From Bacteroidota bacterium (GTDB taxonomy: Bacteria; Bacteroidota; Bacteroidia; Chitinophagales; Chitinophagaceae): a stretch of DNA of 64,000 nt. Location of the stretch: contig JAFDXF010000004.1 in assembly GCA_018268055.1 (NCBI GenBank), positions 1 to 64,000 of the forward strand, read 5' to 3'. The notes beneath the pieces were generated by a model. It had not been told where the DNA came from and ran no database searches. It worked only from the letters and a program-made list of their open reading frames with translations. Of the stretch, positions 16,498 through 25,217 are shown in pieces; positions within the stretch are counted from its first letter, which is position 1; each line of letters starts with the position of its first letter. The translations under genes and the position numbers were made by a program.

Positions 16498-16722
16498 TTA
16501 TTTCCACATTTTGATGATAAATCGTGTCATCCAAGCAAATGATAGAACCGCCAACACATAGTAAATGATAACAAATACAAGCACAGTGCCTTCACTTGTA
16601 GAAAACAAATTGAAATAAAAACCAACGAGCATAAAAATCACAAGCCATAGGACATATAGATATACCGACTTGGCAATTTTCTTTAGATAAATTAAAGTTT
16701 CATTATCTGTTTGAGGATTCAT
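16498..16722 (-). CDS. Small membrane protein, 74 residues
   Basis: It has two hydrophobic segments (about 17-36 and 44-64) and a charged N-terminus ('MNPQTDNETLIYLKKIAKSV'). It lies 50 bp upstream of the membrane protein at 16037 and 44 bp downstream of the lysozyme, all leftward, so a short unit is possible. I do not recognise the family. Confidence 0.65.
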   Translation of the reverse strand: MNPQTDNETLIYLKKIAKSVYLYVLWLVIFMLVGFYFNLFSTSEGTVLVFVIIYYVLAVLSFAWMTRFIIKMWK

Positions 16723-16766
16723 AAAAAAAGTAAAGCGTTAAGTTACAAGATTATCTGACAACTTTA

Positions 16767-17540
16767 TTATTTCACCAACAAATCTTTAAAAGCAAGCGAA
16801 TCTCCATTGAATACATTGAAATCGACCGGATGGCCAATACCATTTACTCTTCCTGCATCATTATGTTGCCAAAATAACCAATCGCGGTTGATACGCGGTT
16901 GTTGTGGTTGATAATAATGTGCTACCCACAATGGGTATTTATCAAATTCAGCACCAAGATAGTGATTATAAAAATCGACATTCGTATAAATAATTGGTCG
17001 TACATCGTAATAATTTTCTATTGAATCCAGCCATCGCTTTGCTTCCTTTTTTAAATTGGCTGGAGTTGCTCCATTGAGTTGCTCAATGTCCAAGACGGGT
17101 GGAATATCACCTGATTTTAATTCAACTTTATTAATAAAATTTCCAGCCTGAGCATTTCCATCTTTTGTAGCTATAAAAAAATGATATGCGCCTCTAACCA
17201 CTCCTGCACTTCGGGCATTCGCCCAGTTACGGTCAAATTGGGGATCAAAATTACTTGCGCCTTCTGTAGCTTTTATAAAAGCAAAACCCGGATTGATATT
17301 TTTGATACGCATTGCTTTCACTTGCTCCCATGCTATTTGCGATTGATATTTGGAAACATCAATACCATGTATAGAATATCCTTGCGGAATATTGATTCCA
17401 AATTCAGCATAGTGTATAAATCCTCCTTGTTTGCGATTAAATATTTCAGTTATTACAACGATGAATATTGCAATCAATACAAAGCATACAATAGAAAACA
17501 GTAATATTTTTCCATTTTTATTTTTTCTCCTGCGGGCCAT
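16767..17540 (-). CDS. Glycoside hydrolase family 25 lysozyme, membrane-anchored
   Basis: The 257-residue protein has a basic N-terminus and one membrane segment (about 12-31), then a GH25 barrel. Conserved features are 'HGIDVSKYQ' with Asp61, 'FIKATEG', 'GAYHFF', the catalytic 'PVLDIEQ', 'PIIYTN' and a C-terminal 'FWQH'. GH25 enzymes hydrolyse the MurNAc-GlcNAc bond of peptidoglycan. Anchoring in the inner membrane suggests a role in wall remodelling in the periplasm. Start ATG 17540. Confidence 0.92.
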   Translation of the reverse strand: MARRRKNKNGKILLFSIVCFVLIAIFIVVITEIFNRKQGGFIHYAEFGINIPQGYSIHGIDVSKYQSQIAWEQVKAMRIKNINPGFAFIKATEGASNFDPQFDRNWANARSAGVVRGAYHFFIATKDGNAQAGNFINKVELKSGDIPPVLDIEQLNGATPANLKKEAKRWLDSIENYYDVRPIIYTNVDFYNHYLGAEFDKYPLWVAHYYQPQQPRINRDWLFWQHNDAGRVNGIGHPVDFNVFNGDSLAFKDLLVK

Positions 17541-17589
17541 AGTTGATGCGTCAAATATAAATTCGTAATAACAGAAGAATTGTTAATTT

Positions 17590-19950
17590 TTATTCTACAA
17601 TTCTTAATCGAGCATAGTTGAGCATAATTTTTTTCTCCCCGTTTTGTTCAAACTTCACAGTCGCAATTGGATTATGTGCTGCTCCTTCCATCGTCAAAAC
17701 TTCGCCAAAACCAAACCGTTGATGTTCTACTTTTTGTCCTACTGCCAATTTGGAAGTATCACTTGGAGTGAAATCTTCAGATGCTTTATGCTCTACTACT
17801 TTTGGCTGTGTTGCCTTTGGCGCAAGGTATGAAGGTGTAGAATTTTTAGAACTCCCTGGCGGCTTGCCATATTTTTTTTCTGCATCTTTCACATCGTTGT
17901 TCGAAGCGCTGCCCCAACCTTTCATTCTATTTCCTGCACCACTATTGCCCCAATGGCTACCTGAATTATTTCTTGCGCCACTTCCTGCAAAACTTTTATC
18001 CAAATACTCTTCCGGTACTTCGTCAATAAAACGGCTCGGTTCGTTTTGCACTAATTGGCCAAAGCGATAGCGAGTATTAGCATAAGTGATCCACAATTTT
18101 TGTTTCGCTCTTGTAATGACAACATAAAACAAGCGGCGCTCTTCTTCCAAATCTTCTCGATCATTAATCGACATAGCATTGGGGAAAAGCGTTTCTTCTA
18201 ATCCTGCAGCAAATACACAAGTAAACTCCAATCCTTTTGCAGCGTGGATCGTCATCAACTTCACCGTATCAGCATCCGGATCTTTTTGATCTGAGTCTGT
18301 GAGTAAAGTAATTTGTTGTAGATAGGCCGAAAGACTTTTGTCCACCATTTCGCCTTCTTCATTATCGGGGCTTTCTGTCCATTCTTTTATGGAGTTAAGC
18401 AGCTCTTGAATGTTCTCATAACGTTGCACTCCTTCCGCACTTTTATCAACAAATAATTCTTTTACCAAACCGGTTTGTTTACCTACATGAAAAGCCACTT
18501 CATAAGCATTTTGCTTTTCCAGCATACTGGCAAAGCTTTTTATCATGAGTACAAAATCTTCCAGCACGGTAAGTGTACCTGCTCTAAAGCCATGATCTCT
18601 TGCGTTGCACAACACATCCCAAACTGAAACATTAGTTTCATTGGCAATTAAGAGTAGTTTGTCAAGGCTTGTTTTACCAATTCCTCTTACAGGGTAATTG
18701 ATAATTCTTTTTAAAGCTTCCTCATCTTTCGGATTGACAATAAGCCGCAGATAGGCTACTAAATCTTTAATTTCTTTTCGTTGATAAAAACTAATACCTC
18801 CGTAAATAGTATAAGGAATACCCATTCTACGTAGCGATTCTTCAAAGGCACGGCTCTGTGCATTGGTGCGGTATAGAATAGCGAAATCTTTATTGTTGTA
18901 ATGATTGCGCAGTCTTTGTTCCTGAATACTATCGGCCACAAACTTACCTTCATCATTATCCGTCATCGTGCGCACCAATTTTATTTTCTCGCCTTCGCCA
19001 TTATTGGTAAACAGTACTTTTTCAATCTGTCCTTTATTGTTTTTAATTACTTCATTAGCTATATGCAGAATACTTTTTGTGCTTCGGTAGTTCTGCTCCA
19101 GTTTTACCACTTTTACATTATCATAGTCTTTTTGAAATTGAAGTATATTTTGAATGGTTGCTCCGCGAAATGAATAAATACTTTGTGCATCATCACCCAC
19201 CACACAAACATTTTCATACATAGCACCCAACAGTTTGATAATTTCATACTGAGCCGGATTAGTATCTTGATACTCGTCAATTAAAATGTATTTGAATTTG
19301 CGCTGGTATCTCGCCAATGCTTCGGGTACTTTGGTGAGCAACTCATAAAACTTCAAGAGCAAATCATCAAAATCCATTGCTCCATTTTTGAAGCATCGTT
19401 TTGTATAGGCATTATAAATTGAGGCTATAGCCGGTCGATTAGCCCGCATATCTTCTTGTTGAATAGCCCAGTCGTTTGTATATTCTTGAGGACCTACCAG
19501 TGCATTTTTAGCTGCTGAAATTCTGTTATAAACCGTTGCAGGCTTATAATGCTTGTCATCCAAATTTAATTCGCCAATTACTGTTTTTAATACCGATTTA
19601 GCATCATCAGTATCATAGATTGTAAAGTTTCTCGGATAACCGATTTTATCTGCTTCAAACCTAAGAATGCGAGCAAACACAGAGTGAAAAGTGCCCATAT
19701 AAAGATTTCGAGCTTCATTATTGCCCAAAATTTTTTCAATACGTTCCTTCATTTCTTTTGCCGCCTTATTGGTGAATGTAAGCGCCAGAATATTGAACGC
19801 ATCTACACCGGAAGCCATCAAATGGGCTACTCGTGTAGTAAGCACTTTTGTTTTTCCACTGCCTGCACCGGCCACTATCATCAATGGGCCTTCAGTATAA
19901 AGTACGGCTTCTTTCTGTTTTTCATTGAGTCCTTGTAAATAATCGAGCAT
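17590..19950 (-). CDS. pcrA: UvrD/PcrA-family DNA helicase
   Basis: The 786-residue protein has the full set of SF1A motifs: Q motif 'LNEKQKEAVL', Walker A 'AGAGSGKT' (near 27-34), 'TFTNKAAKEMKERI', Walker B 'LIDEYQDTN', 'GDDAQSIYSFRGA', 'LEQNYRST', 'LMTIHAAKGLEF' and 'RRLFYVVITRAK'. A Ser/Gly/Asn-rich linker (about 645-710) precedes a C-terminal Tudor-like tail ('QKVEHQRFGFGEVLTMEG'), typical of PcrA/UvrD proteins. It acts in nucleotide excision repair and replication-fork processing. Monocistronic; normal length for the family. Confidence 0.97.
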   Translation of the reverse strand: MLDYLQGLNEKQKEAVLYTEGPLMIVAGAGSGKTKVLTTRVAHLMASGVDAFNILALTFTNKAAKEMKERIEKILGNNEARNLYMGTFHSVFARILRFEADKIGYPRNFTIYDTDDAKSVLKTVIGELNLDDKHYKPATVYNRISAAKNALVGPQEYTNDWAIQQEDMRANRPAIASIYNAYTKRCFKNGAMDFDDLLLKFYELLTKVPEALARYQRKFKYILIDEYQDTNPAQYEIIKLLGAMYENVCVVGDDAQSIYSFRGATIQNILQFQKDYDNVKVVKLEQNYRSTKSILHIANEVIKNNKGQIEKVLFTNNGEGEKIKLVRTMTDNDEGKFVADSIQEQRLRNHYNNKDFAILYRTNAQSRAFEESLRRMGIPYTIYGGISFYQRKEIKDLVAYLRLIVNPKDEEALKRIINYPVRGIGKTSLDKLLLIANETNVSVWDVLCNARDHGFRAGTLTVLEDFVLMIKSFASMLEKQNAYEVAFHVGKQTGLVKELFVDKSAEGVQRYENIQELLNSIKEWTESPDNEEGEMVDKSLSAYLQQITLLTDSDQKDPDADTVKLMTIHAAKGLEFTCVFAAGLEETLFPNAMSINDREDLEEERRLFYVVITRAKQKLWITYANTRYRFGQLVQNEPSRFIDEVPEEYLDKSFAGSGARNNSGSHWGNSGAGNRMKGWGSASNNDVKDAEKKYGKPPGSSKNSTPSYLAPKATQPKVVEHKASEDFTPSDTSKLAVGQKVEHQRFGFGEVLTMEGAAHNPIATVKFEQNGEKKIMLNYARLRIVE

Positions 19951-20077
19951 AGCTGTGCAATTTACTTTGTTCGGCTCTTACTAAAAAGAATGTGCATAAA
20001 AGAAGCGAGATTTTTTTATTAAATTTTGAAAATGTTGAAAACTTATTGTGATAAGCATACTGTTATCTTATCCATAC

Positions 20078-20584
20078 CTATTTTATCAAACTATCATAGT
20101 CGTATCCTGCACGGGCAACAGCCCTTTTCCCCGCTTCTAATACATAAGAGAGTGGACTCGGAGGATGAACAGGTACTTCTGTTACTTGATTTAATTGTTC
20201 TAATATTTCATCTGTTTGATGTTGAGTCAATGCTTCGCAAGCATCATACATACCGCCCGGTTTTTCTTCTAGCAAATCATGTTGGTCCAAAATAAACCAC
20301 AATGCTTTAATCAATTCGTGAGTAGGATAAACAGCCATTAAGGAAGTAATGGCTCCATGATCCAGCCTAAGTTTTGCAGTAATTGGAAGTGCCACACCAC
20401 CATTTGCCCTTTGTGCAGCAGGAAAAAGAATTTTCTCCTCCATTTTAATATGTGTCAATAATCCGACACGAAAGGGATGATAGTATTCCATATTTATGGC
20501 ATCAGGATTTTCAGATGCTTTTCTCAATAAATCTTCCAAACGGCGGTGGTCGTTGGTAAAAAAATGATGTATTCGCTTGTTCAT
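20078..20584 (-). CDS. Hemerythrin HHE domain protein
   Basis: The 168-residue protein has the helical HHE pattern: 'HHFFTNDHRRLEDLL' (first His set), 'MEYYHPFRVGLLTHIKMEEK' (H and E ligands), 'RLDHGAIT' and a later 'QHDLLEEK'. These residues would bind a di-iron centre. HHE proteins in bacteria bind oxygen or act in iron or nitric-oxide response. It stands alone between pcrA and the GHL10 gene, on the minus strand. The ATG at 20584 is the only close start. Confidence 0.87.
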   Translation of the reverse strand: MNKRIHHFFTNDHRRLEDLLRKASENPDAINMEYYHPFRVGLLTHIKMEEKILFPAAQRANGGVALPITAKLRLDHGAITSLMAVYPTHELIKALWFILDQHDLLEEKPGGMYDACEALTQHQTDEILEQLNQVTEVPVHPPSPLSYVLEAGKRAVARAGYDYDSLIK

Positions 20585-20780
20585 ACTCGATGCAAAGATA
20601 GATTTTTGTCGTTTGCTGTTATTCTGTCTTTTTGGTGCAAAATCGAAAAATATATTTCAAATCGTTCAAGTTATTTCCCTATACTCATCGGGGTTAATAT
20701 TTTATTCTACCTGAAAAATTGAAACACTATATTCAACATTTCATCTTTTGACAAATCCATATTGAACCAAATCAGAATGT

Positions 20781-20788
20781 TAACTTTG
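20781..20788 (+). promoter_or_regulatory. -7 box TAACTTTG before the GHL10 gene
   Basis: TAACTTTG is a perfect TAnnTTTG match ending 26 nt before the ATG at 20815. The rest of the 230-bp intergenic region from 20585 shows no further structure that I can support. Confidence 0.55.
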
Positions 20789-20814
20789 AGTTAGTTCCAA
20801 ATATTAAATTCTGT

Positions 20815-22323
20815 ATGAGAAAAAATTTACAAAGTCTGAACTTATTATTTGTTTGCAGCATTTTATTTTCCTGCACCATTTCAAAACAAATTCAAAAAAC
20901 TGAAAAATCAGAAAGTCTTCCCGAAGCACAACGTGAGTTTAGAGCGGCATGGATTGCTACTGTTGCCAATATCAACTGGCCAAGTAAACCGGGTTTGCCG
21001 GTTGCTATACAAAAGCAAGAAGCCCTTGACCTACTTGATTTTTTGAAAGCACATAATTTTAATGCTGCCGTTTTGCAAGTGCGTCCACAGGCAGATGCAT
21101 TATACAAAAGCGATATTGAACCATGGTCATACTTTCTTACCGGCGAACAAGGCAAAGCACCCGATCCTTATTACGATCCTTTAGAATTTTGGGTAAAAGA
21201 AGCACACGAACGCGGTATTGAATTGCACGTTTGGCTAAATCCTTACAGAGCACATCACAAAGATGGAAAAGCAATCAGTGATCAGTCTATCGTAAAGAAG
21301 CATCCGGAATTGGTCGTATATTTAAAAGAAGGTTATTGGTGGATGGATCCCGCACAAAAAGAAGTTCAAGACATTACCAATAGTGTAGTAGAAGATTTAG
21401 TAAAGCGTTATGACATAGATGGCATTCACATGGATGATTATTTTTATCCTTATCCTTCTTATAATTTCAATGAAGATTTTCCCGATACGCTAAGTTGGAA
21501 GGCTTATTTAAAAAGCGGTGGCAAGTTAAGTCGTGGCGACTGGCGACGTGATGCAGTAAATAAATTAGTAGAAAGAATGTATCACACAATAAAATCTATT
21601 AAGCCTTGGGTGAAATTAGGCATCAGTCCATTTGGTATTTGGCGACCGGGTTATCCGGCAAGTGTTGAAGGCTTTGATCAATATGATCAATTATATGCAG
21701 ATGCAAAACTTTGGCTTAACAAAGGTTGGTTGGATTATTTTGCTCCACAGCTATATTGGCCAATCAATAAATATGCGCAGAGCTATCCTGTATTGCTCGG
21801 TTGGTGGTCAAGTGAGAATACAATGAAAAGGCATCTTTGGCCCGGCATCAGCATCAGTAGAGATAGTAGTAATATCAGCCTCAACGAAACTTTACATCAA
21901 ATTATGATTGACCGTGGTATGCAACCACAAAGTATGGGTGTTATTCATTGGAGTATTTCGTCTGTAATAAAGAATTCAAGATTGGCAGATACATTAATAA
22001 AGAGTGTGTATAAAAAGCAGGCACTGGTTCCTGCCTCGCCTTGGCTGAGCAATAAATTACCTCAATCGCCCGAAACAACTATTCAAAACAATGGACAACA
22101 AACAACCATCAGTTGGATTCAATCAAATGAAAATGATATAGCACAATATGTTGTTTATTATAGATATGGCAAAAAATGGGATTATCAAATTTTGAACAGG
22201 GCATTAAAATCAGCTACCATTGGCAATATATTGGCCGGAGAGAAACTGTGTGAAGTGATTGTAACAGCAGTGGATAGAAATGGTAATGAGAGCAAAATGA
22301 AGATCCTTTCTCTAAATAGGTAA
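20815..22323 (+). CDS. Glycosyl hydrolase-like 10 (GHL10/YngK-type) lipoprotein
   Basis: The 502-residue protein has a lipoprotein signal (lipobox 'ILFSC', Cys20). The barrel has the GHL10 pattern: 'REFRAAWIATVANINWPS', 'NAAVLQVRPQADALY', 'GIELHVWLNPYRAH', 'VEDLVKRYDIDGIHMDDYF' and 'VKLGISPFGIWRPG', ending with 'YFAPQLYWPI'. The acidic pair in 'HMDDYF' is in the expected active-site position. A C-terminal fibronectin-type-III-like domain (about 415-502, 'TTISWIQSNENDIAQYVVYY') follows. Related proteins cleave glycosidic bonds in denuded peptidoglycan or unknown glycans. Outer-membrane location is inferred. Confidence 0.9.
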   Translation: MRKNLQSLNLLFVCSILFSCTISKQIQKTEKSESLPEAQREFRAAWIATVANINWPSKPGLPVAIQKQEALDLLDFLKAHNFNAAVLQVRPQADALYKSDIEPWSYFLTGEQGKAPDPYYDPLEFWVKEAHERGIELHVWLNPYRAHHKDGKAISDQSIVKKHPELVVYLKEGYWWMDPAQKEVQDITNSVVEDLVKRYDIDGIHMDDYFYPYPSYNFNEDFPDTLSWKAYLKSGGKLSRGDWRRDAVNKLVERMYHTIKSIKPWVKLGISPFGIWRPGYPASVEGFDQYDQLYADAKLWLNKGWLDYFAPQLYWPINKYAQSYPVLLGWWSSENTMKRHLWPGISISRDSSNISLNETLHQIMIDRGMQPQSMGVIHWSISSVIKNSRLADTLIKSVYKKQALVPASPWLSNKLPQSPETTIQNNGQQTTISWIQSNENDIAQYVVYYRYGKKWDYQILNRALKSATIGNILAGEKLCEVIVTAVDRNGNESKMKILSLNR

Positions 22324-22370
22324 TAATATTTGATACCCGATTTAATATCTTCACACTTTAAAATTGATTT

Positions 22371-22859
22371 ATGGCAATACGCATATTCATAACAGGGGGC
22401 ACTTTTGACAAAGAATACAATGAACTGAATGGGCAATTATTTTTTAAAGACACACATTTACACGATCTGCTGGAATTAGGGCGCAATAAAACCGATGTAG
22501 AAATCCGTACATTGATGATGGTGGACAGTTTAGAAATGACGGATGACGACAGAGAGCTAATCGTACATCAATGCAATAATGCCGAAGAAGACAGAATCGT
22601 TATTACACATGGCACAGATACGATGAGTGATACAGCAAAAATTCTGGCAAAAAAAATAAAAGGAAAAACCATTATTCTTACCGGAGCGATGATACCAATT
22701 AAGTTTGGCAGTTCTGACGGTCTGTTTAATTTAGGAAGCGCTTTAGCCTTTGCACAAACTTTGCCTCATGGCGTTTATATCGCTATGAACGGACGCTATT
22801 TTAACGCAGACAATGTTCGCAAAAATAAACAGACAGGTATTTTTGAAGAATTGAAATAG
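22371..22859 (+). CDS. Single-domain asparaginase-like protein
   Basis: The 162-residue protein corresponds only to the N-terminal, active-site half of type I/II asparaginases (usually about 330 residues). It has the nucleophile motif 'FITGGTFDKEYN' (Thr11) and the second catalytic motif 'ITHGTDTMSDTA', then 'IILTGAMIPIKFGSSDGLFN'. It stops cleanly with 'GIFEELK', and the next gene starts 29 bp later, so it is not a recent truncation. Full-length enzymes hydrolyse asparagine to aspartate and ammonia and need the C-terminal domain for dimer contacts; activity here is uncertain. Confidence 0.85.
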   Translation: MAIRIFITGGTFDKEYNELNGQLFFKDTHLHDLLELGRNKTDVEIRTLMMVDSLEMTDDDRELIVHQCNNAEEDRIVITHGTDTMSDTAKILAKKIKGKTIILTGAMIPIKFGSSDGLFNLGSALAFAQTLPHGVYIAMNGRYFNADNVRKNKQTGIFEELK

Positions 22860-22887
22860 TCTTCATTTAAAATAAATTTAGAAGATA

Positions 22888-23568
22888 ATGTCTGGAACAT
22901 TAACCGACTATGAAATATTCCTTGAATCACTTCAACTCTATCCGGATTTGTTCAAAATAAAAACGGTGGAAATGGATTTGAAGGGCGAGCGAAATCCATC
23001 ATTCTTATTGGAAGATTTATTCTTTAAACAGCAACAATGGTTATCTTTTGCTGATTTTAATAAATATTATTCAGACAAGTTTGGTGAAGCAATCAGGAAA
23101 GAATTTGGTTTTACCAATGATGCACAGTTTAGTGAAGGCCTAAGAGCAAGATTATACAGAACTCAGTTTGGTTTTTTAACAGAATATCATGCATATTTTT
23201 TGAGCTGCTCTTTATTTGGCAATCAAAATGTAATCAGAAGTAGCGCATTGGATGTTGCCGGTGTTGATTTTCAGATTCAACTGGAGCAAGTCGATTACAA
23301 CATACACATTTTCGTAGATTCATCAAGAGCATGGGAATACCGAAATTTTAAATCGCAACACAAGCAGGTAAATAATTGGCCGGGCATTCATGTCAACCTG
23401 CCTTATTCTTTAAAATATGGCTGGTTCAATTCACTTAAGTTTTTAAAAAATCGGTTTGGCGTTTATACAGAAAAATATTTACGCTATTTTGAAGCAGAAG
23501 TAAAAGCCGGAAAAATAAAAAACAACAACATCAAAGGAACTTCTATTACAGGTTTTATTTATTCTTAA
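22888..23568 (+). CDS. Probable type II restriction endonuclease
   Basis: The 226-residue protein is not closely recognised. It is placed 39 bp upstream of a DNA methyltransferase in the same direction, which suggests the endonuclease of a restriction-modification pair. A possible PD-(D/E)XK-like core is 'DVAGVDFQIQ' followed by 'YNIHIFVDSSRAWEYRNFK', with Asp and Gln/Glu in plausible positions, but the catalytic set is not certain. Other possibilities are a different nuclease fold or an accessory protein. Cognate site unknown. Confidence 0.55.
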   Translation: MSGTLTDYEIFLESLQLYPDLFKIKTVEMDLKGERNPSFLLEDLFFKQQQWLSFADFNKYYSDKFGEAIRKEFGFTNDAQFSEGLRARLYRTQFGFLTEYHAYFLSCSLFGNQNVIRSSALDVAGVDFQIQLEQVDYNIHIFVDSSRAWEYRNFKSQHKQVNNWPGIHVNLPYSLKYGWFNSLKFLKNRFGVYTEKYLRYFEAEVKAGKIKNNNIKGTSITGFIYS

Positions 23569-23607
23569 AAAATAGAAAGTGGTTCTATAATTTTACATCT
23601 TTCATTT

Positions 23608-24561
23608 ATGTCGGAATACAAAATATATAATAAAAATTGCTACGGATTACCCTGTGTTTACAAAGATTCTGTAGATGCATTGATTACCGACCCGCCCTAT
23701 GGTATTTCATTTCAGAATAATGAATGGGACAAAGCATTACCTGATAAAAAAATCTGGCAAGATTGTTTGCATGTTTTAAAACCCGGAGCTTTTGGTGCAG
23801 TGTTCTCTTCTGTACGCTTGATGCACCGCATGATGGTTAATTTAGAAGACAGCGGATTTATCATCAAAGATGTTTTGTTCTGGAGCTATCTCAATGGAAT
23901 GCCTAAAAGTCGTGACATAGCTTTGGATATTGATAAAGAGCTTGGTGTAAAAAGTAAAAAAGTTGGCGACTATAAATATGTGCAAGGTTATAAAAAGAAT
24001 GGTGCTGTAAATTATAAAACCGGAAGAGAAAAACATATTCTCTCCCCTGCATCAAAAACAGGATTAAAATTTAAAGGAAGTGGTCTTGGAATAAAACCGG
24101 CTTATGAACCGATCATTCTTGTTCAAAAGCCAATTGAAAAAAAATTATCCGTTGCACAAAACATCATAAAGTATGGAACAGGTGCATTGAACATTGAAGA
24201 AACACGCATACCTTATGAAACCGGCGAAGGAAAAGTAGGTCACAACCCACATCCGAAAGGAAGAGTGGCGGCAAATATTATACGAACAGAAGCATTCGAA
24301 GATGGTTATGATAAATTTTTCTTAGTGCCAAAAGTTCGACAACATGCAGAAGATTTTAATAATCATCCAACATTAAAGCCGATAAATCTGATGCATCATT
24401 TAGTCAATTTGCTTACATGGAAAGGGCAAACTGTTTTAGATCCATTTATGGGAAGTGGCAGCACCGGTGTTTCAGCAATTGAATTAAAAAGAAAATTTAT
24501 CGGATTTGAATTGGATAAAAATTATTTTAAGATTGCAGAAAAACGAATTAAGGGTGTTTAG
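23608..24561 (+). CDS. DNA methyltransferase (beta class, N6-adenine or N4-cytosine)
   Basis: The 317-residue protein has catalytic motif IV 'DPPYGISF' at 28-35 near the N-terminus and the AdoMet motif I 'DPFMGSGSTG' near 279-288 at the C-terminus. That order defines the beta class of amino-methyltransferases. DPPY is typical of adenine methylation, but some N4-cytosine enzymes share it. The specificity region lies between them (about 100-230). It partners the gene at 22888. It ends just before the REP-like array and converges with the beta-lactamase-family gene. Confidence 0.93.
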   Translation: MSEYKIYNKNCYGLPCVYKDSVDALITDPPYGISFQNNEWDKALPDKKIWQDCLHVLKPGAFGAVFSSVRLMHRMMVNLEDSGFIIKDVLFWSYLNGMPKSRDIALDIDKELGVKSKKVGDYKYVQGYKKNGAVNYKTGREKHILSPASKTGLKFKGSGLGIKPAYEPIILVQKPIEKKLSVAQNIIKYGTGALNIEETRIPYETGEGKVGHNPHPKGRVAANIIRTEAFEDGYDKFFLVPKVRQHAEDFNNHPTLKPINLMHHLVNLLTWKGQTVLDPFMGSGSTGVSAIELKRKFIGFELDKNYFKIAEKRIKGV

Positions 24562-24585
24562 TAGATAAATTTGATTCCAAATCAA

Positions 24586-25210
24586 CGACATTGCCTGAAA
24601 GGCAATTATACATTGAGCCTGATGCAAGCGTAGCGACGCGTCAGGCGATAATATGAACGATGCAAGCAACAACAATCACAAAATCATAACGATCGACATT
24701 GCCTGAAAGGCAATTATACATTGAGCCTGATGCAAGCGTAGCGACGCATCAGGCGATAATATGAACGATGTAAGCGTAGCGACGCGTCAGGCGATAATAT
24801 GAACGATGCAAGCAACAACAATCACAAAATCATAACGATCGACATTGCCTGAAAGGCATTTATACATTGAGCCTGATGCAAGCGTAGCGACGCATCAGGC
24901 GATAATGGATTTGATGTAAGCGTAGCGACGCATCTGGCGATAATATGAACGATGCAAACAACAACAATCACAAAATCATAACGATCGACATTGCCTGAAA
25001 GGCAATTATACATTGAGCCTGATGCAAGCGTAGCGACGCATCTGGCGATAATGGATTTGATGTAAGCGTAGCGACGCATCTGGCGATAATATGAACGATG
25101 CAAGCAACAACAATCACAAAATCATAACGATCGACATTGCCTGAAAGACAATTATACATTGAGCCTGATGCAAGCGTAGCGGCGCATCGGGCGGCGCATC
25201 GGGCGATAAT
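24586..25210. repeat. 146-bp higher-order array of REP-like palindromes
   Basis: Units starting with CGACATTGCCTG begin at 24586, 24694, 24840, 24986 and 25132. The last three full spacings are exactly 146 bp and the first is 108 bp; the difference is one 38-bp sub-element. Each unit holds a small hairpin (TTGCC-tgaaa-GGCAA) and one or two copies of a larger hairpin with arms GATGC/GCATC around AAGCGTAGCGAC, about eight in all. The last unit degenerates into a GCGGCGCATCGG doublet. The array fills the gap between two convergent genes, so it may end transcription from both sides. There is no cas gene, and unit sizes do not fit CRISPR. Confidence 0.92.
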
Positions 25211-25217
25211 CATTAAA

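Noticed and set aside
24586..25210. CRISPR array
   Set aside because: The period is 146 bp with identical 'spacers', the elements are palindromes, and no cas gene is nearby.
24822..25213. Overlapping minus-strand frames inside the repeat array (about 81-93 codons)
   Set aside because: They are translations of the REP-like repeat itself, repeat the same residues, and have no start context or homologue.
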